From positions 1 to 38,491 of the forward strand of contig CAISYI010000201.1 of NCBI GenBank assembly GCA_903889595.1: a stretch of DNA of 38,491 bases. The letters are read 5' to 3'. Numbering within the stretch: the stretch's first letter is position 1; each line of letters begins with the position of its first letter. Below the pieces are notes generated by a model. That model was not told the origin of the DNA and ran no database searches. It was given only the letters and a program-made list of their open reading frames with translations. Of the stretch, positions 25,428 to 34,783 are shown one piece after another. Both the position numbers and the translations under genes were made by a program. Source of the DNA: an uncultured beta proteobacterium. GTDB lineage: Bacteria; Pseudomonadota; Gammaproteobacteria; Burkholderiales; Burkholderiaceae.

Positions 25428-26491
25428 TAACGTACAACCTGAGTAAGTTCTCCAGAGTTATATCTTTGAACCATTTTATCTAACGAAATCGGCTTAATTT
25501 TGCCAGCTTGACCCTCGCAACCAAAGGCAATATATCTGGCCAAGCAAATTTGTTTTGCGGCTTCTCTAGCTGGTTTTAGATAATCACGTGGATCAAACTT
25601 ACCTGGATTTTCAAATAGATAACGTCGAATTGCACCAGTCATAGCTAAACGAATATCTGTATCAATATTGATTTTGCGAACACCATTACGGATTCCTTCT
25701 TGAATCTCTTCGACGGGTACTCCGTACGTTTCTTTCATATCTCCACCAAATTCACGAATTTCGGCTAATAACTCTTGTGGAACACTAGAAGAACCATGCA
25801 TGACTAAATGCGTATTAGGAATACGTGCATGAATTTCGCGAATACGCGCAATTGCTAGAGTATCCCCAGTTGGCTTCTTACTAAACTTATATGCTCCATG
25901 ACTTGTTCCAATAGCGATTGCTAATGCATCACATTGCGTTTGACTCACAAAATCAGCAGCTTGCTCAACGTCTGTTAAGAGTTGTTCGCGAGTCATTGTT
26001 CCCTCAGCGCCATGACCATCTTCCTTATCACCCATCATCGTCTCGAGTGATCCTAGTACGCCTAATTCGGCTTCTACAGTAACGCCAATAGAGTGAGAAA
26101 ACTTTACAACTTCCTTTGAAACTTCCAAGTTATATTCATAGGGGGCGACAGATTTACCATCTGCCATCAAAGATCCGTCCATCATGACACTAGTAAAGCC
26201 ACTTTTAATGGCTGCCATACATACAGCTGGACTTTGTCCATGATCTTGATGCATTACTAAGGGAATATGAGGATAGGCCTCAACCGCAGCTTCTATTAAA
26301 TGCCTGAGGAATGATTCCCCAGCATATTTTCTAGCGCCCGCAGACGCTTGCATGATTACAGGCGCTCCAATTTGATCAGCAGCCGACATAATTGCTTGAA
26401 CTTGTTCCAGATTATTTACGTTAAAAGCTGGAAGTCCATAACCATACTCTGCGGCATGATCTAAAAGTTGTCTCATTGATACTAAAGGCAT
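25427..26491 (-). CDS. fba: Class II fructose-bisphosphate aldolase
   Basis: 354 aa, class IIB. Zinc ligands appear in [10 protein letters not shown] (His), GTSHGAYK (His) and LVMHGSSS (His), with the catalytic aspartate in HQDHG. The glycine-rich [23 protein letters not shown] closes the active site. It interconverts fructose-1,6-bisphosphate with the triose phosphates. It follows pyk by 16 nt and overlaps purC by 1 nt. Confidence 0.97.
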   Translation of the reverse strand: MPLVSMRQLLDHAAEYGYGLPAFNVNNLEQVQAIMSAADQIGAPVIMQASAGARKYAGESFLRHLIEAAVEAYPHIPLVMHQDHGQSPAVCMAAIKSGFTSVMMDGSLMADGKSVAPYEYNLEVSKEVVKFSHSIGVTVEAELGVLGSLETMMGDKEDGHGAEGTMTREQLLTDVEQAADFVSQTQCDALAIAIGTSHGAYKFSKKPTGDTLAIARIREIHARIPNTHLVMHGSSSVPQELLAEIREFGGDMKETYGVPVEEIQEGIRNGVRKINIDTDIRLAMTGAIRRYLFENPGKFDPRDYLKPAREAAKQICLARYIAFGCEGQAGKIKPISLDKMVQRYNSGELTQVVR

Positions 26492-26507
26492 AAATTCTCC
26501 AAATAAA

Positions 26508-27947
26508 TTATTTCACTTTGATAATTTTAAGTGTATTTGTTCCACCAGGTTGTCCCATCGGTTCACCGATTGTCAAGGTAACCATATCACCAGACTTTAC
26601 AACGCCTTTTGAACTCAAAAGGTGTTCAACTTGATGAAGTGCAACATCCCGATTACTACTTATTTCTAGGCGAAGTGGAATCACATTCCGATACATGCAC
26701 AGAGCTCTTTGAGTTTTGACATCTTGAGTCAAGGCAAAAATTGGAATATCAATCTTATGACGGCTCATCCATAAAACGGTTGATCCTGACTCAGTTAAAG
26801 CAGCTATGGCTTTTACTTTTAAATGAAAAGAGGTAAAAAGAGCTCCCAAAGCAATTGATTGATCAATTCGAGTAAATGTTTGATCTAAAAAATCTGCGTC
26901 TAAACTAACCTGTTGTGACTTTTCGGCTTCCAAACAAATGGCAGACATTTGTTCTACAGTTTTCACAGGATATTGTCCAGCCGCCGTTTCTGCTGACAAC
27001 ATTACCGCATCAGTACCGTCCAAAACAGCATTGGCAACATCACTCACTTCAGCCCTTGTAGGAATCGGACTATTAATCATAGACTCCATCATTTGGGTTG
27101 CCGTAATTACAAATTTATCTTGTTTGTTTGCAAGAGAAATCATACGCTTTTGTAAAGCTGGTACCGCAGCATTACCTACCTCGACAGCTAAATCACCCCT
27201 AGCAACCATGATTCCATCCGAGGCGTCAATGATTCCCTCTAAAACCCCTGGCAAAATTGCTTCAGCTCGTTCAATCTTCGCAATTAGGCGAATTTCTTTA
27301 TTCAGAGGCTTTGCAACTTCATGAGCAAGAGATCTTGCATATTGCATGTCAGCTGCATTTTTGGGAAAACTAATAGCGATGTAATCTACGTCCATCTCAA
27401 TTGCTGTCACTAAATCTTGCTTATCTTTTTCAGTGAGTGCTGGGGCAGTCAAGCCACCACCGGCTCGATTAATTCCCTTATTATTAGAAAGCTCACCGCC
27501 CATTTCTACCAATGTATGAATACAGACGCCGACAACTTTTTGGACTTTTAAAACGATTAAACCGTCATTTAAAAGGAGTGAGTCACCTTCATGAACATCT
27601 TTTGGTAAATCTTTGTAATCAAGACCTACACGTTGTTCATCACCCATCTTACAATCAGCATCAAGGATAAACTCACGACCTTGCTCAAGTTGAATTTTTC
27701 CATTTAAGAATTTTCCAACACGAATTTTAGGCCCTTGTAAATCCGCCATGATGGCAATTTCGCGATCAATTTCTTTAGAAAGCGAACGAATTAAATTTGC
27801 GCGTTGACGATGATCTTCTGCCACACCATGAGAAAAATTAAGTCGTACAACATCGACTCCAGCTAAAAGCATTTGCTTCAAAATCGCTCTATCGCTTGAA
27901 GCTGGTCCTAGAGTTGCAACAATTTTTGTAGCTCGGTTTAGTATCAA
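26508..27947 (-). CDS. pyk: Pyruvate kinase
   Basis: 479 aa, normal for bacterial pyruvate kinase. Motifs: [29 protein letters not shown], the catalytic lysine and metal-binding acids in [12 protein letters not shown] and [13 protein letters not shown], and [26 protein letters not shown]. It converts phosphoenolpyruvate and ADP to pyruvate and ATP. The start overlaps the pgk stop by 4 nt (ATGA). Confidence 0.97.
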   Translation of the reverse strand: MILNRATKIVATLGPASSDRAILKQMLLAGVDVVRLNFSHGVAEDHRQRANLIRSLSKEIDREIAIMADLQGPKIRVGKFLNGKIQLEQGREFILDADCKMGDEQRVGLDYKDLPKDVHEGDSLLLNDGLIVLKVQKVVGVCIHTLVEMGGELSNNKGINRAGGGLTAPALTEKDKQDLVTAIEMDVDYIAISFPKNAADMQYARSLAHEVAKPLNKEIRLIAKIERAEAILPGVLEGIIDASDGIMVARGDLAVEVGNAAVPALQKRMISLANKQDKFVITATQMMESMINSPIPTRAEVSDVANAVLDGTDAVMLSAETAAGQYPVKTVEQMSAICLEAEKSQQVSLDADFLDQTFTRIDQSIALGALFTSFHLKVKAIAALTESGSTVLWMSRHKIDIPIFALTQDVKTQRALCMYRNVIPLRLEISSNRDVALHQVEHLLSSKGVVKSGDMVTLTIGEPMGQPGGTNTLKIIKVK

Positions 27948-29158
27948 ACTGAAACCCTTTCTTGTAAAATTTTAATTGCTGGTAAGGTTTTTCCTTCTAA
28001 AAACTCTAAAAATGCCCCTCCACCAGTAGAAATATAATCAACTTGCTTTTCGATACCATATTTGGCAATGGCCGCTAAAGTGTCACCACCACCTGCAATT
28101 GAAAATCCTGGGCTATGAGCAACAGCAGCAGCGAGCATTTTGGTGCCACCACCAAATTGGTCGATTTCGAAAACACCTACAGGCCCATTCCAAACAATTG
28201 TTCCTGCATGGGCAATTATTGAAGATAATTCTGCTGCAAATTTAGGTCCAATATCTAAAATCATGTCATCACTTGCTACATCCGTTGCGGCAACAATATT
28301 GGCACGCGCCATTGGCGAAAGCTCATTCGCCACTACGACATCTTGAGGAATCGGTACCATGGCACCCCTTTCTTCCATCATTTGCATAATAGCTTTAGCC
28401 TCACTGACTAAATCTGCTTCAGCTAATGATTTACCAATATTAATTCCGGCTGCAAGCATAAATGTATTCGCAATGCCTCCTCCCACGATCAACTGATCAA
28501 CCTTAGTTGCTAGAGATTTTAATATAGTAAGTTTAGAAGATACCTTTGATCCTGCAACAATTGCTACTAAGGGCCTTTTGGGCTCATTTAACGCTTTAGC
28601 TAAAGCGTCTACCTCAGCTTCCATTAACGGACCAGCACAACTTAATGGAGCGAATTTAGCCATGCCGTGGGTTGTGGCTTCTGCACGATGTGCTGTTCCA
28701 AATGCGTCATTCACATAAACATCACAGAGTAAGGCCATTTTCTTTGCCAAGTTTTCATCGTCTTTTTTCTCGCCAACGTTCCCGCGGCAATTTTCAAGAA
28801 GCACGACTTCACCAGGATTAACTTCAAAATTCCCATCCACCCAGTCCGTTATTAAGGCAACCTTGCGGCCTAGTAACTCTGCAAGACGATCGGCAACCGG
28901 TCCAAGTGAATCTTCTAGTTTTAGCGCACCTTCAGTAGGACGCCCAAGATGTGAGGTCACCATTACAGCAGCCCCTTCATTAAGACAAGTTTGAATTGCA
29001 GGGATGGAAGCTTTAATACGAGTATCTTCTGTAATTTTTCCAGTTAAGTCTTGCGGCACATTTAAATCTGCTCGAATAAAAACCCTTTTACCTTTAATTT
29101 GATGTTTTGATACTAAATCGGATAGTCGATTGAACTTTGGAAAGGTTGAATTTGGCAT
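27944..29158 (-). CDS. pgk: Phosphoglycerate kinase
   Basis: 404 aa. Motifs: [15 protein letters not shown] (substrate binding), [58 protein letters not shown] and [13 protein letters not shown] (nucleotide binding). It catalyses ATP formation from 1,3-bisphosphoglycerate. It is the first gene of a seven-gene minus-strand operon (pgk-pyk-fba-purC-purE-purK-sua5). A TAGGAGAAGAA-type sequence lies in its leader. The N-terminus is about 20 residues longer than usual ([19 protein letters not shown]); a shorter start is possible but no ATG is available. Confidence 0.97.
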   Translation of the reverse strand: MPNSTFPKFNRLSDLVSKHQIKGKRVFIRADLNVPQDLTGKITEDTRIKASIPAIQTCLNEGAAVMVTSHLGRPTEGALKLEDSLGPVADRLAELLGRKVALITDWVDGNFEVNPGEVVLLENCRGNVGEKKDDENLAKKMALLCDVYVNDAFGTAHRAEATTHGMAKFAPLSCAGPLMEAEVDALAKALNEPKRPLVAIVAGSKVSSKLTILKSLATKVDQLIVGGGIANTFMLAAGINIGKSLAEADLVSEAKAIMQMMEERGAMVPIPQDVVVANELSPMARANIVAATDVASDDMILDIGPKFAAELSSIIAHAGTIVWNGPVGVFEIDQFGGGTKMLAAAVAHSPGFSIAGGGDTLAAIAKYGIEKQVDYISTGGGAFLEFLEGKTLPAIKILQERVSV

Positions 29159-29196
29159 ATTTTTTATTAGGAGAAGAATCAGAATAATATAACTTT

Positions 29197-29225
29197 AATC
29201 TAGTTGTCATCTTACAACTTTTCAA
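29197..29225 (-). promoter_or_regulatory. Candidate promoter of the pgk operon with an inverted repeat in the spacer
   Basis: On the minus strand TTGAAA (29225-29220), a 17-nt spacer and TAGATT (29202-29197). The spacer is almost filled by AGTTGT and its complement ACAACT, separated by 6 nt (29202-29219 on the plus strand). The inverted repeat could be an operator. The -10 match is only moderate. Confidence 0.4.
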
Positions 29226-29260
29226 TGAAACCTATATCAGAATTAGTGTTTTAATGAAAT

Positions 29261-29290
29261 TTGGCAATCAAATTAGCACTGTTTTACAAT
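29261..29290 (+). promoter_or_regulatory. Candidate promoter of ilvE
   Basis: TTGGCA (29261-29266), an 18-nt spacer and TACAAT (29285-29290), each one base from consensus. The predicted leader is about 27 nt. It is divergent from the pgk promoter. Confidence 0.5.
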
Positions 29291-29323
29291 AGAAGAATAT
29301 ATAACAATATCTAGGTAAATATT

Positions 29324-30244
29324 ATGTCAATGTCTGATCGTGATGGGTTTATTTGGTTTGATGGAAAACTTGTTCCTTGGCGCGAGGCAAATATTCACGT
29401 TTTAACTCATAGCCTCCACTATGGAATGGCAGTTTTCGAAGGTGTAAGATGTTACGAGACTGACGCTGGGCCAGCTGTTTTTCGTTTAGATCAGCATACT
29501 AAACGCCTATTTAATTCCGCAAAAATCTTTCAAATGCAGTTACCCTACACGCAAGAAGAAATTATTGCTGCTCAATTAGAAGTTATTAGGGCGAATGAAT
29601 TAAGTTCTTGCTATATAAGGCCGCTTGCTTGGATTGGCTCAGAAAAGCTTGGCATCTCTCCAAAAGGAAACACTATCAATATGTCTATTTCCGCATGGAA
29701 ATGGGGCGCATATTTAGGGGAAGATGGTCTTAATCAGGGTATTCGAGTAAAAACATCTTCTTTTAGTAGACATCATGTGAATGTCTCCTTGGTTAGAGCA
29801 AAGGCTTCAGGTTATTACATTAATTCAATATTAGCTAACCAAGAAGTAACTGCCCACGGATATGATGAAGCCTTGCTACTGGATACTGATGGATATGTTT
29901 CAGAAGGATCTGGGGAAAATGTTTTTATTGTGAGTGATGGAGTGTTAATTACGCCCGATTTGGCCAGTTGCCTTGCCGGAATTACACGCGACGCCATTAT
30001 TAAAATTGCCACTGATTTGGGTATTACAATTAAAGAAAAGCGCATAACGAGGGATGAAATGTACTGTGCAGATGAGGCTTTCTTTACTGGAACAGCCGCT
30101 GAAGTAACGCCAATTAGAGAACTAGATGACCGCATCATTGGTAACGGAGGACGTGGTCCAATGACAGAAAAAATTCAATCTTTATTTTTTGACATCGTTA
30201 AAGGTAAAAATGACCAATATCGTTCTTGGTTAACGATGGTTTAA
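29324..30244 (+). CDS. ilvE: Branched-chain amino acid aminotransferase
   Basis: 306 aa, fold-type IV PLP enzyme. It begins MSMSDRDGFIWFDGKLVPWREANIHVLTHSLHYG, typical of proteobacterial IlvE. The PLP lysine lies in VRAKASGYYINSILA (about residue 160). Phosphate-binding text is YVSEGSGENVFIV and the loop LAGITRDAIIKIATDLG; EAFFTGTAAEVTPI follows. It performs the last step of valine, leucine and isoleucine synthesis. It heads a run of short-spaced plus-strand genes (zinc-finger gene, waaF, NTF2-like, unknown). Confidence 0.96.
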   Translation: MSMSDRDGFIWFDGKLVPWREANIHVLTHSLHYGMAVFEGVRCYETDAGPAVFRLDQHTKRLFNSAKIFQMQLPYTQEEIIAAQLEVIRANELSSCYIRPLAWIGSEKLGISPKGNTINMSISAWKWGAYLGEDGLNQGIRVKTSSFSRHHVNVSLVRAKASGYYINSILANQEVTAHGYDEALLLDTDGYVSEGSGENVFIVSDGVLITPDLASCLAGITRDAIIKIATDLGITIKEKRITRDEMYCADEAFFTGTAAEVTPIRELDDRIIGNGGRGPMTEKIQSLFFDIVKGKNDQYRSWLTMV

Positions 30245-30253
30245 ATCATTAAG

Positions 30254-30442
30254 ATGATCAAAAATACTACTCCTATTGAAGTCGGTACCAGTGACCTACC
30301 TTTGCACTGCCCAATGAACCAAACGCCTGTATGGAATTTGCATCCGAAAGTGTTTTTGGATATTGGCCATACTGGAGAAGCGAAGTGTCCTTACTGTGGA
30401 ACTTCATATCGCTTGAAAGCTGGCGTTAAAGTAGGTCATTAA
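30254..30442 (+). CDS. CHCC-type zinc-finger protein
   Basis: 62 aa. LPLHCPMN, a histidine in LHPKVFLDI, then AKCPYCGTSYRLKAG give the Cys-His-Cys-Cys zinc site of the zf-CHCC family, related to the NDUFS6 subunit of mitochondrial complex I. The bacterial proteins are small and of unclear role. It is 9 nt after ilvE and 1 nt before the waaF start, an arrangement common in Betaproteobacteria to my knowledge. Confidence 0.9.
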   Translation: MIKNTTPIEVGTSDLPLHCPMNQTPVWNLHPKVFLDIGHTGEAKCPYCGTSYRLKAGVKVGH

Positions 30443-30443
30443 A

Positions 30444-31499
30444 TTGTCAAAACATCGCGTTTTGATCATCGCCCCGAATTGGATTGGTGATGCTGTAATG
30501 TCTTTGCCCTTAATTAAAAAGATCAAAGAATCTGATTGTCAAATCGATGTTTTGGCAACTCCATGGGTAACCCCTGTATATGAAGCTTGTGAAGATGTAA
30601 ATCAAGTAATCAGCGGAAACTTCCTGCATGGCAAACTGCAAATAGCTCTGCGTTGGAAAATAAGCCAGCTCCTAAAAAAATCTGGCTATAACTCTTGTTA
30701 CATACTGCCTAATAGTTGGAAATCTTTAATTATTCCTTTATTAGCTGGTATTTCAAAAAAAGTTGCTTACGAGGGTGAGTCTCGAAAATTTTTTCTTAGC
30801 CAAGCCTTACCTAATCCTGATAAAACTAGCCGCCCTTCTATGGTTGGTCATTACTTATCTCTTGCATTAGACAAATCATCGGATGATACCGACATCCTGT
30901 CTGATCAATTTATTCCGCATCTAACTATCAAGTCTGATGTTTTGAAAGCATCTAGCCAGGTTTTAGCTAATTACTTACCCAAATGCTCACATTTTTTTAT
31001 TTTTGCACCAGGTGCCGAATTTGGTCCTGCGAAACAATGGCCATCAAGTCACTTTGGAAATGAAGCTAATCTTCTCCTAGACCAATATAAAGATTTTGGT
31101 ATTTTAATTTTGGGAAGTAAGAAAGATTCAAGTATTGCTGACAAAATTCTATATTGCGTAAAACCTCAACATTTATCTCGCATCCAAAACCTTTGTGGGA
31201 AAATTCCCTTGATTGAAGCCATGGGCTTATTAAGTATGGCAAAGGGTTTAATTTCCAATGATTCAGGAATGATGCATATTGGCGCAGCCTTACAAATACC
31301 TCAAGTTGCAATCTTTGGCTCCAGCGACCCGTCACATACCCCCCCTCTTTCAAAAAAAGCCGCTATTATGTATTTAGGGCTTGACTGTAGTCCTTGTCAC
31401 CAAAGAAAATGTCCTCTTGGACATACAAACTGTTTAGTTCAAATTTCACCTGATTCCGTTTTTAAACAATTTAATATTGCTTTAGCCACTGAAGGATAA
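30444..31499 (+). CDS. waaF: ADP-heptose:LPS heptosyltransferase II
   Basis: 351 aa, glycosyltransferase family 9. It opens HRVLIIAPNWIGDAVMSLPL, as WaaF does, so the TTG at 30444 is the natural start; it lies 1 nt after the zinc-finger stop with AGTAGG upstream. The nucleotide-sugar site is in FAPGAEFGPAKQWP and LISNDSGMMHIGAAL, followed by IFGSSDPSHTPP. A four-cysteine cluster (CSPCHQRKCPLGHTNC) near the C-terminus is typical of this enzyme. It adds the second heptose to the inner core of lipopolysaccharide at the cytoplasmic face of the membrane. Confidence 0.94.
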   Translation: MSKHRVLIIAPNWIGDAVMSLPLIKKIKESDCQIDVLATPWVTPVYEACEDVNQVISGNFLHGKLQIALRWKISQLLKKSGYNSCYILPNSWKSLIIPLLAGISKKVAYEGESRKFFLSQALPNPDKTSRPSMVGHYLSLALDKSSDDTDILSDQFIPHLTIKSDVLKASSQVLANYLPKCSHFFIFAPGAEFGPAKQWPSSHFGNEANLLLDQYKDFGILILGSKKDSSIADKILYCVKPQHLSRIQNLCGKIPLIEAMGLLSMAKGLISNDSGMMHIGAALQIPQVAIFGSSDPSHTPPLSKKAAIMYLGLDCSPCHQRKCPLGHTNCLVQISPDSVFKQFNIALATEG

Positions 31500-31502
31500 G
31501 AT

Positions 31503-31940
31503 ATGTTTCGCCAAACTCGCTTGTTTCATGATGTGGATGAAGTCTTAGAGAATTGGTACCTTGCACTTCGCGATGGTGATTTAGAAACTGCGTTATCTCT
31601 GTGGTTCGACGAAGATACAATCACTTGCATACTCCCGGACGGAGTTCGACTTACCGGGCACCGTGAATTACGTGAAGGCTTTAAAGACTTAATGGGTAGA
31701 TCATTAAATCTTGATACCATCACAGCCACGAGCCACTCCTATCTTGGGACCACATTTGTAGATAGTACTGAAGCCGTTCGTTTTAATGATACTTCTGTGG
31801 AGCCTAAATTTTTTATCCACATGACCATTATCTTAGTGCAAGGCGCTATGGGGTGGAGAATTGCTCACATGCACACAAGTATCGTCGACAGCCAATTAAT
31901 TTCATCACCAGTCTTGTCTGGCGACCATGGATTTCATTAA
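31503..31940 (+). CDS. NTF2-like (SnoaL/DUF4440-type) protein
   Basis: 145 aa. The text VLENWYLALRDGDLETALSLW, TGHRELREGFKDLM, and a C-terminal GWRIAHMHTSIV fit the cone-shaped NTF2-like fold seen in ketosteroid-isomerase-like and DUF4440 proteins. The catalytic residues of known enzymes are not evident, and the function is unknown. It starts 3 nt after waaF and is followed after 2 nt by the next gene, so it is part of the ilvE-waaF operon. Confidence 0.8.
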   Translation: MFRQTRLFHDVDEVLENWYLALRDGDLETALSLWFDEDTITCILPDGVRLTGHRELREGFKDLMGRSLNLDTITATSHSYLGTTFVDSTEAVRFNDTSVEPKFFIHMTIILVQGAMGWRIAHMHTSIVDSQLISSPVLSGDHGFH

Positions 31941-31942
31941 TA

Positions 31943-32563
31943 GTGGATCAGTCTACTATTTCCGCAATTGCTAAATGGCCAGATGTTCCCTTTTGCTATG
32001 GTTGGCTTTTTTTAGATCGCCGAGGGTCTTTTCGGCTTCGGAATGAATACTCCCAAAAGCATCAATTACCTGGAGAAATCATCAAACATAAAGGGTTGTG
32101 CGATACGATTCGAAAGAATATTTGTATTGATACTCACAAGCAATATTTTTTTCAAAATGGACCCCAAAGAGTCTACCTTAGCTTAGCATACTGCCCATAT
32201 GTAGTTCGCTTGATACCAGATCCAAAATACTCATGGATTTTACAAAATCATCTCTCTCAAGAAATTAATCCCACAAGGTGTTACTTAGATGAGAAAGGGA
32301 ATATTCTTCTTGAATTTGTGGCTAACATCATGCAATGCTCTAATACTCCACAGTTGTTCTTTCAAGAAACTCAAATTAGAACTATTGCTTTATTGCATGA
32401 TCATGACCTTAATATTTTTTCAGAGTTAAGCCAAATGAACATTGCAAATTGTGGGGTTATTGGGACTTTTAATTGGAGGAATTCAGATATTCCCATTGAG
32501 CCAATTGTTCGCAGCGATGTACCCAAAGAATTTAATTTTCTAGAAGTACCAAGTGCACCTTAG
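31943..32563 (+). CDS. Conserved uncharacterised betaproteobacterial protein
   Basis: 206 aa if translation begins at the GTG 31943-31945, two bases after the stop of the NTF2-like gene. The open frame extends 30 codons further upstream but there overlaps that gene, and the extension reads like a shadow. Visible text: FCYGWLFLDRRGSFRLRNE, FFQNGPQRVYLSLAYCPYVVRL, and RCYLDEKGNILLEF. I have a general memory of such DUF2946/DUF2944-like proteins after waaF in Burkholderiales but cannot name the family with certainty. There is no signal peptide or membrane helix. The 3' end overlaps the convergent protease gene by 4 nt. No function is proposed. Confidence 0.75.
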   Translation: MDQSTISAIAKWPDVPFCYGWLFLDRRGSFRLRNEYSQKHQLPGEIIKHKGLCDTIRKNICIDTHKQYFFQNGPQRVYLSLAYCPYVVRLIPDPKYSWILQNHLSQEINPTRCYLDEKGNILLEFVANIMQCSNTPQLFFQETQIRTIALLHDHDLNIFSELSQMNIANCGVIGTFNWRNSDIPIEPIVRSDVPKEFNFLEVPSAP

Positions 32564-34191
32564 GGACGTCTTTCTAATCGTCCGTTTTCGATAAGATCCT
32601 CTCGATAAAGAACCTCTATTTGTCTTTTTCTAGCTTCTAATTCTGAGGATTGATAAAAATTATTATTACTCATTTCACTAGCTATTTTTAATTGCTGAAT
32701 AGCTGCTGGCAGAGCGCCTTCAGCAACGTATTTTTCTGCAACTGTCGCATGATAAAGAACTAACTTATTTTCCTGTTCATAAATTTTAGCTAAGTAATTC
32801 CACCATAAAGAATCTGTTTTATCTAATTTCGTCTTATTTTCCAACCAATTCATTGCTTCTTTCTTTTTACCTGCCGAGAGAAGTGATTCAATGTAAATGA
32901 CATTTAAAGATCTATAGTTCGATTGGGTCTTTAACAAAGTTTGAGTAGTCAAAGAAACTTGATTAAAGTTACCATTCAACATAGCAATTTGAAGATCTGT
33001 AATTTCAAAAAAAATAGTCGATTTTTTTAATTGAGGATTACTTCTCTCAATACCTATTGCAATTTCGCGGCTTTTTTTCAACAGTAATGAAGCCTCTTGA
33101 CTCTTTTTTTCGGCAATCGCTAAGATAGATAGCCCGTAATAGCCCTGCATATTCTTAATCAAAGACTTCGAGTTGGTTTGTTCTTGAAAGTATTGTTTTG
33201 TGTCCAAAATCTCAGAGGGTCCTCCCTGTTGTTCAATTTTTGCTAAAGTTTGAACAAGATAAAACTCAAGTGAAATATTCGATTTGCCAGGCTCCTGGTC
33301 GCGTATGCGGTTTTGCATATCTGCGGCACGCTCTAAAGATAAAGGATGAGTTCGGACATAGGCTGGTATTCCACTATCAGAAATACTTGTTGCTTTTTGC
33401 ATCTTTTGGAAAAAGCCAGGCATACCACTTACGTCAAACCCACTTGCCTGCAAAATTTGAAACCCTATACGATCAGCTTCCCTTTCTGCACCTCTTGAAT
33501 AGGATAGTTGATTTTGAATGGCTAAAGCTTGTCCCCCAACAGCCAATCCTTGCGCAGCGTTAGGGTTACTTTTAAGTGCTAGGGCTGCGAGGAGCATTGC
33601 GGCCAACATTAGTGTGGAGCTTTCCCTACCAAAGCCCATGCCTCGTGCAATATGCTTTTGAGTCACGTGACCAATTTCATGGCCAAGAACTGAGGCTAAC
33701 TCAGACTCATTTTCAGCTAGGCTTAACAAGCCTGTGTGAATACCAATGTATCCACCAGGTAGGGCAAATGCGTTAATAGTCTTATCCTTCACAACGAAGA
33801 ATTCGAAGCTTGGAGCAAATGGACTTGACGCATCAGCGCCAGAGATTTTTTGACTTCTTGCACTACTGACTAGACTTTGTCCTAACTGATTTAAGTAGTC
33901 ATATAGCAACCAATTATTTGAATAATCTGGGTCTTTTCGAATTTCTCTAATTATTTTTTCACCGAGTTTTTTTTCATCTATATCAGATAAGTTACCAGAA
34001 GAATTATCACCAAGGTCAGGGAGAAGAATCGGAAGAGTCCCACCTAATTCAGGCTCTACTATCTTTGAATCTACCGTGTTATTGGGAGTTTGAATAGTTA
34101 CTTGATTTTGACTATAGGCAACAATAGGGTAAAGTAGTTGAATAAACAATACACTGTTAATTACTAAGTAAATTACACAATTTTTAATCAT
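32560..34191 (-). CDS. bepA: Periplasmic M48 metalloprotease with TPR repeats (BepA-like)
   Basis: 543 aa. Signal peptide (about 1-27, ending VAYSQNQ). The M48 domain (about 80-300) contains AFALPGGYIGIHTGLL, zinc site HEIGHVTQKH and the third ligand in RGAEREADRIGFQIL. The C-terminal half (about 320-540) is helical with TPR-like repeats. E. coli BepA (487 aa) assists LptD assembly and degrades stalled outer-membrane proteins through BAM; a similar role is inferred. A hydrophobic stretch near residues 200-220 (STLMLAAMLLAALAL) is usual for the family. It is transcribed divergently from moaC with only 31 nt between starts. Confidence 0.9.
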   Translation of the reverse strand: MIKNCVIYLVINSVLFIQLLYPIVAYSQNQVTIQTPNNTVDSKIVEPELGGTLPILLPDLGDNSSGNLSDIDEKKLGEKIIREIRKDPDYSNNWLLYDYLNQLGQSLVSSARSQKISGADASSPFAPSFEFFVVKDKTINAFALPGGYIGIHTGLLSLAENESELASVLGHEIGHVTQKHIARGMGFGRESSTLMLAAMLLAALALKSNPNAAQGLAVGGQALAIQNQLSYSRGAEREADRIGFQILQASGFDVSGMPGFFQKMQKATSISDSGIPAYVRTHPLSLERAADMQNRIRDQEPGKSNISLEFYLVQTLAKIEQQGGPSEILDTKQYFQEQTNSKSLIKNMQGYYGLSILAIAEKKSQEASLLLKKSREIAIGIERSNPQLKKSTIFFEITDLQIAMLNGNFNQVSLTTQTLLKTQSNYRSLNVIYIESLLSAGKKKEAMNWLENKTKLDKTDSLWWNYLAKIYEQENKLVLYHATVAEKYVAEGALPAAIQQLKIASEMSNNNFYQSSELEARKRQIEVLYREDLIENGRLERRP

Positions 34192-34222
34192 CTTAATTTT
34201 TATACAAAGATCCTAATCAATA

Positions 34223-34696
34223 ATGCTTACTCATTTTAATCAAACTGGTGACGCCCATATGGTGGATGTTGGCACCAAAACTCCAAGTACTCGGATAGCG
34301 ACAGCCACAGGTCAAATCACAATGCTGCAAAACACCTTAGATTTGATTATTGCAGGAAATCATAAAAAGGGGGATGTTCTTGGGATTGCCAGAATTGCCG
34401 GCATCATGGCTGCCAAGCAAACAAGTACATTGATTCCCTTATGTCATCCGCTTAATTTAACTAATGTTACTGTTGATTTTGAAATTTTACTTGAACAACG
34501 ATCTGTTCGTTGTAATGCTCGGGCTCAAACGATAGGACAAACAGGGGTAGAAATGGAAGCACTTACAGCGGTCCAGATTTCGCTTCTTACAATCTACGAT
34601 ATGTGTAAAGCTGTTGACCGTGGGATGGTAATGGGAGATGTGAAGTTGTTAGAAAAAAGTGGTGGAAAGTCTGGGGATTGGAAAGTCGTTAAATAA
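34223..34696 (+). CDS. moaC: Cyclic pyranopterin monophosphate synthase
   Basis: 157 aa. MoaC motifs: [11 protein letters not shown] at the N-terminus, [17 protein letters not shown] (active histidine), [23 protein letters not shown] and a terminal [10 protein letters not shown]. It converts the 3',8-cyclo-GTP product of MoaA into cyclic pyranopterin monophosphate for molybdenum cofactor. No other moa gene is present in the window. Confidence 0.96.
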   Translation: MLTHFNQTGDAHMVDVGTKTPSTRIATATGQITMLQNTLDLIIAGNHKKGDVLGIARIAGIMAAKQTSTLIPLCHPLNLTNVTVDFEILLEQRSVRCNARAQTIGQTGVEMEALTAVQISLLTIYDMCKAVDRGMVMGDVKLLEKSGGKSGDWKVVK

Positions 34697-34783
34697 TAAC
34701 TATTTACAGACGCTTTTAGCTCTTACCTTCAAAAAAAATGTATTTTTATCCTATGATCGCTTAATTTACTTTAATAAAATTTA

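Noticed and set aside
26938-27324. 128-codon open frame opposite pyk
   Set aside because: It is an antisense shadow of a well-conserved enzyme gene, without its own ribosome site.
31853-31942. 30-codon upstream extension of the uncharacterised gene
   Set aside because: It overlaps the NTF2-like coding region in another frame and reads as low-complexity shadow; GTG 31943 fits operon spacing.
33198-33563. 121-codon open frame opposite the bepA-like gene
   Set aside because: It is an antisense shadow; the composition is not protein-like.
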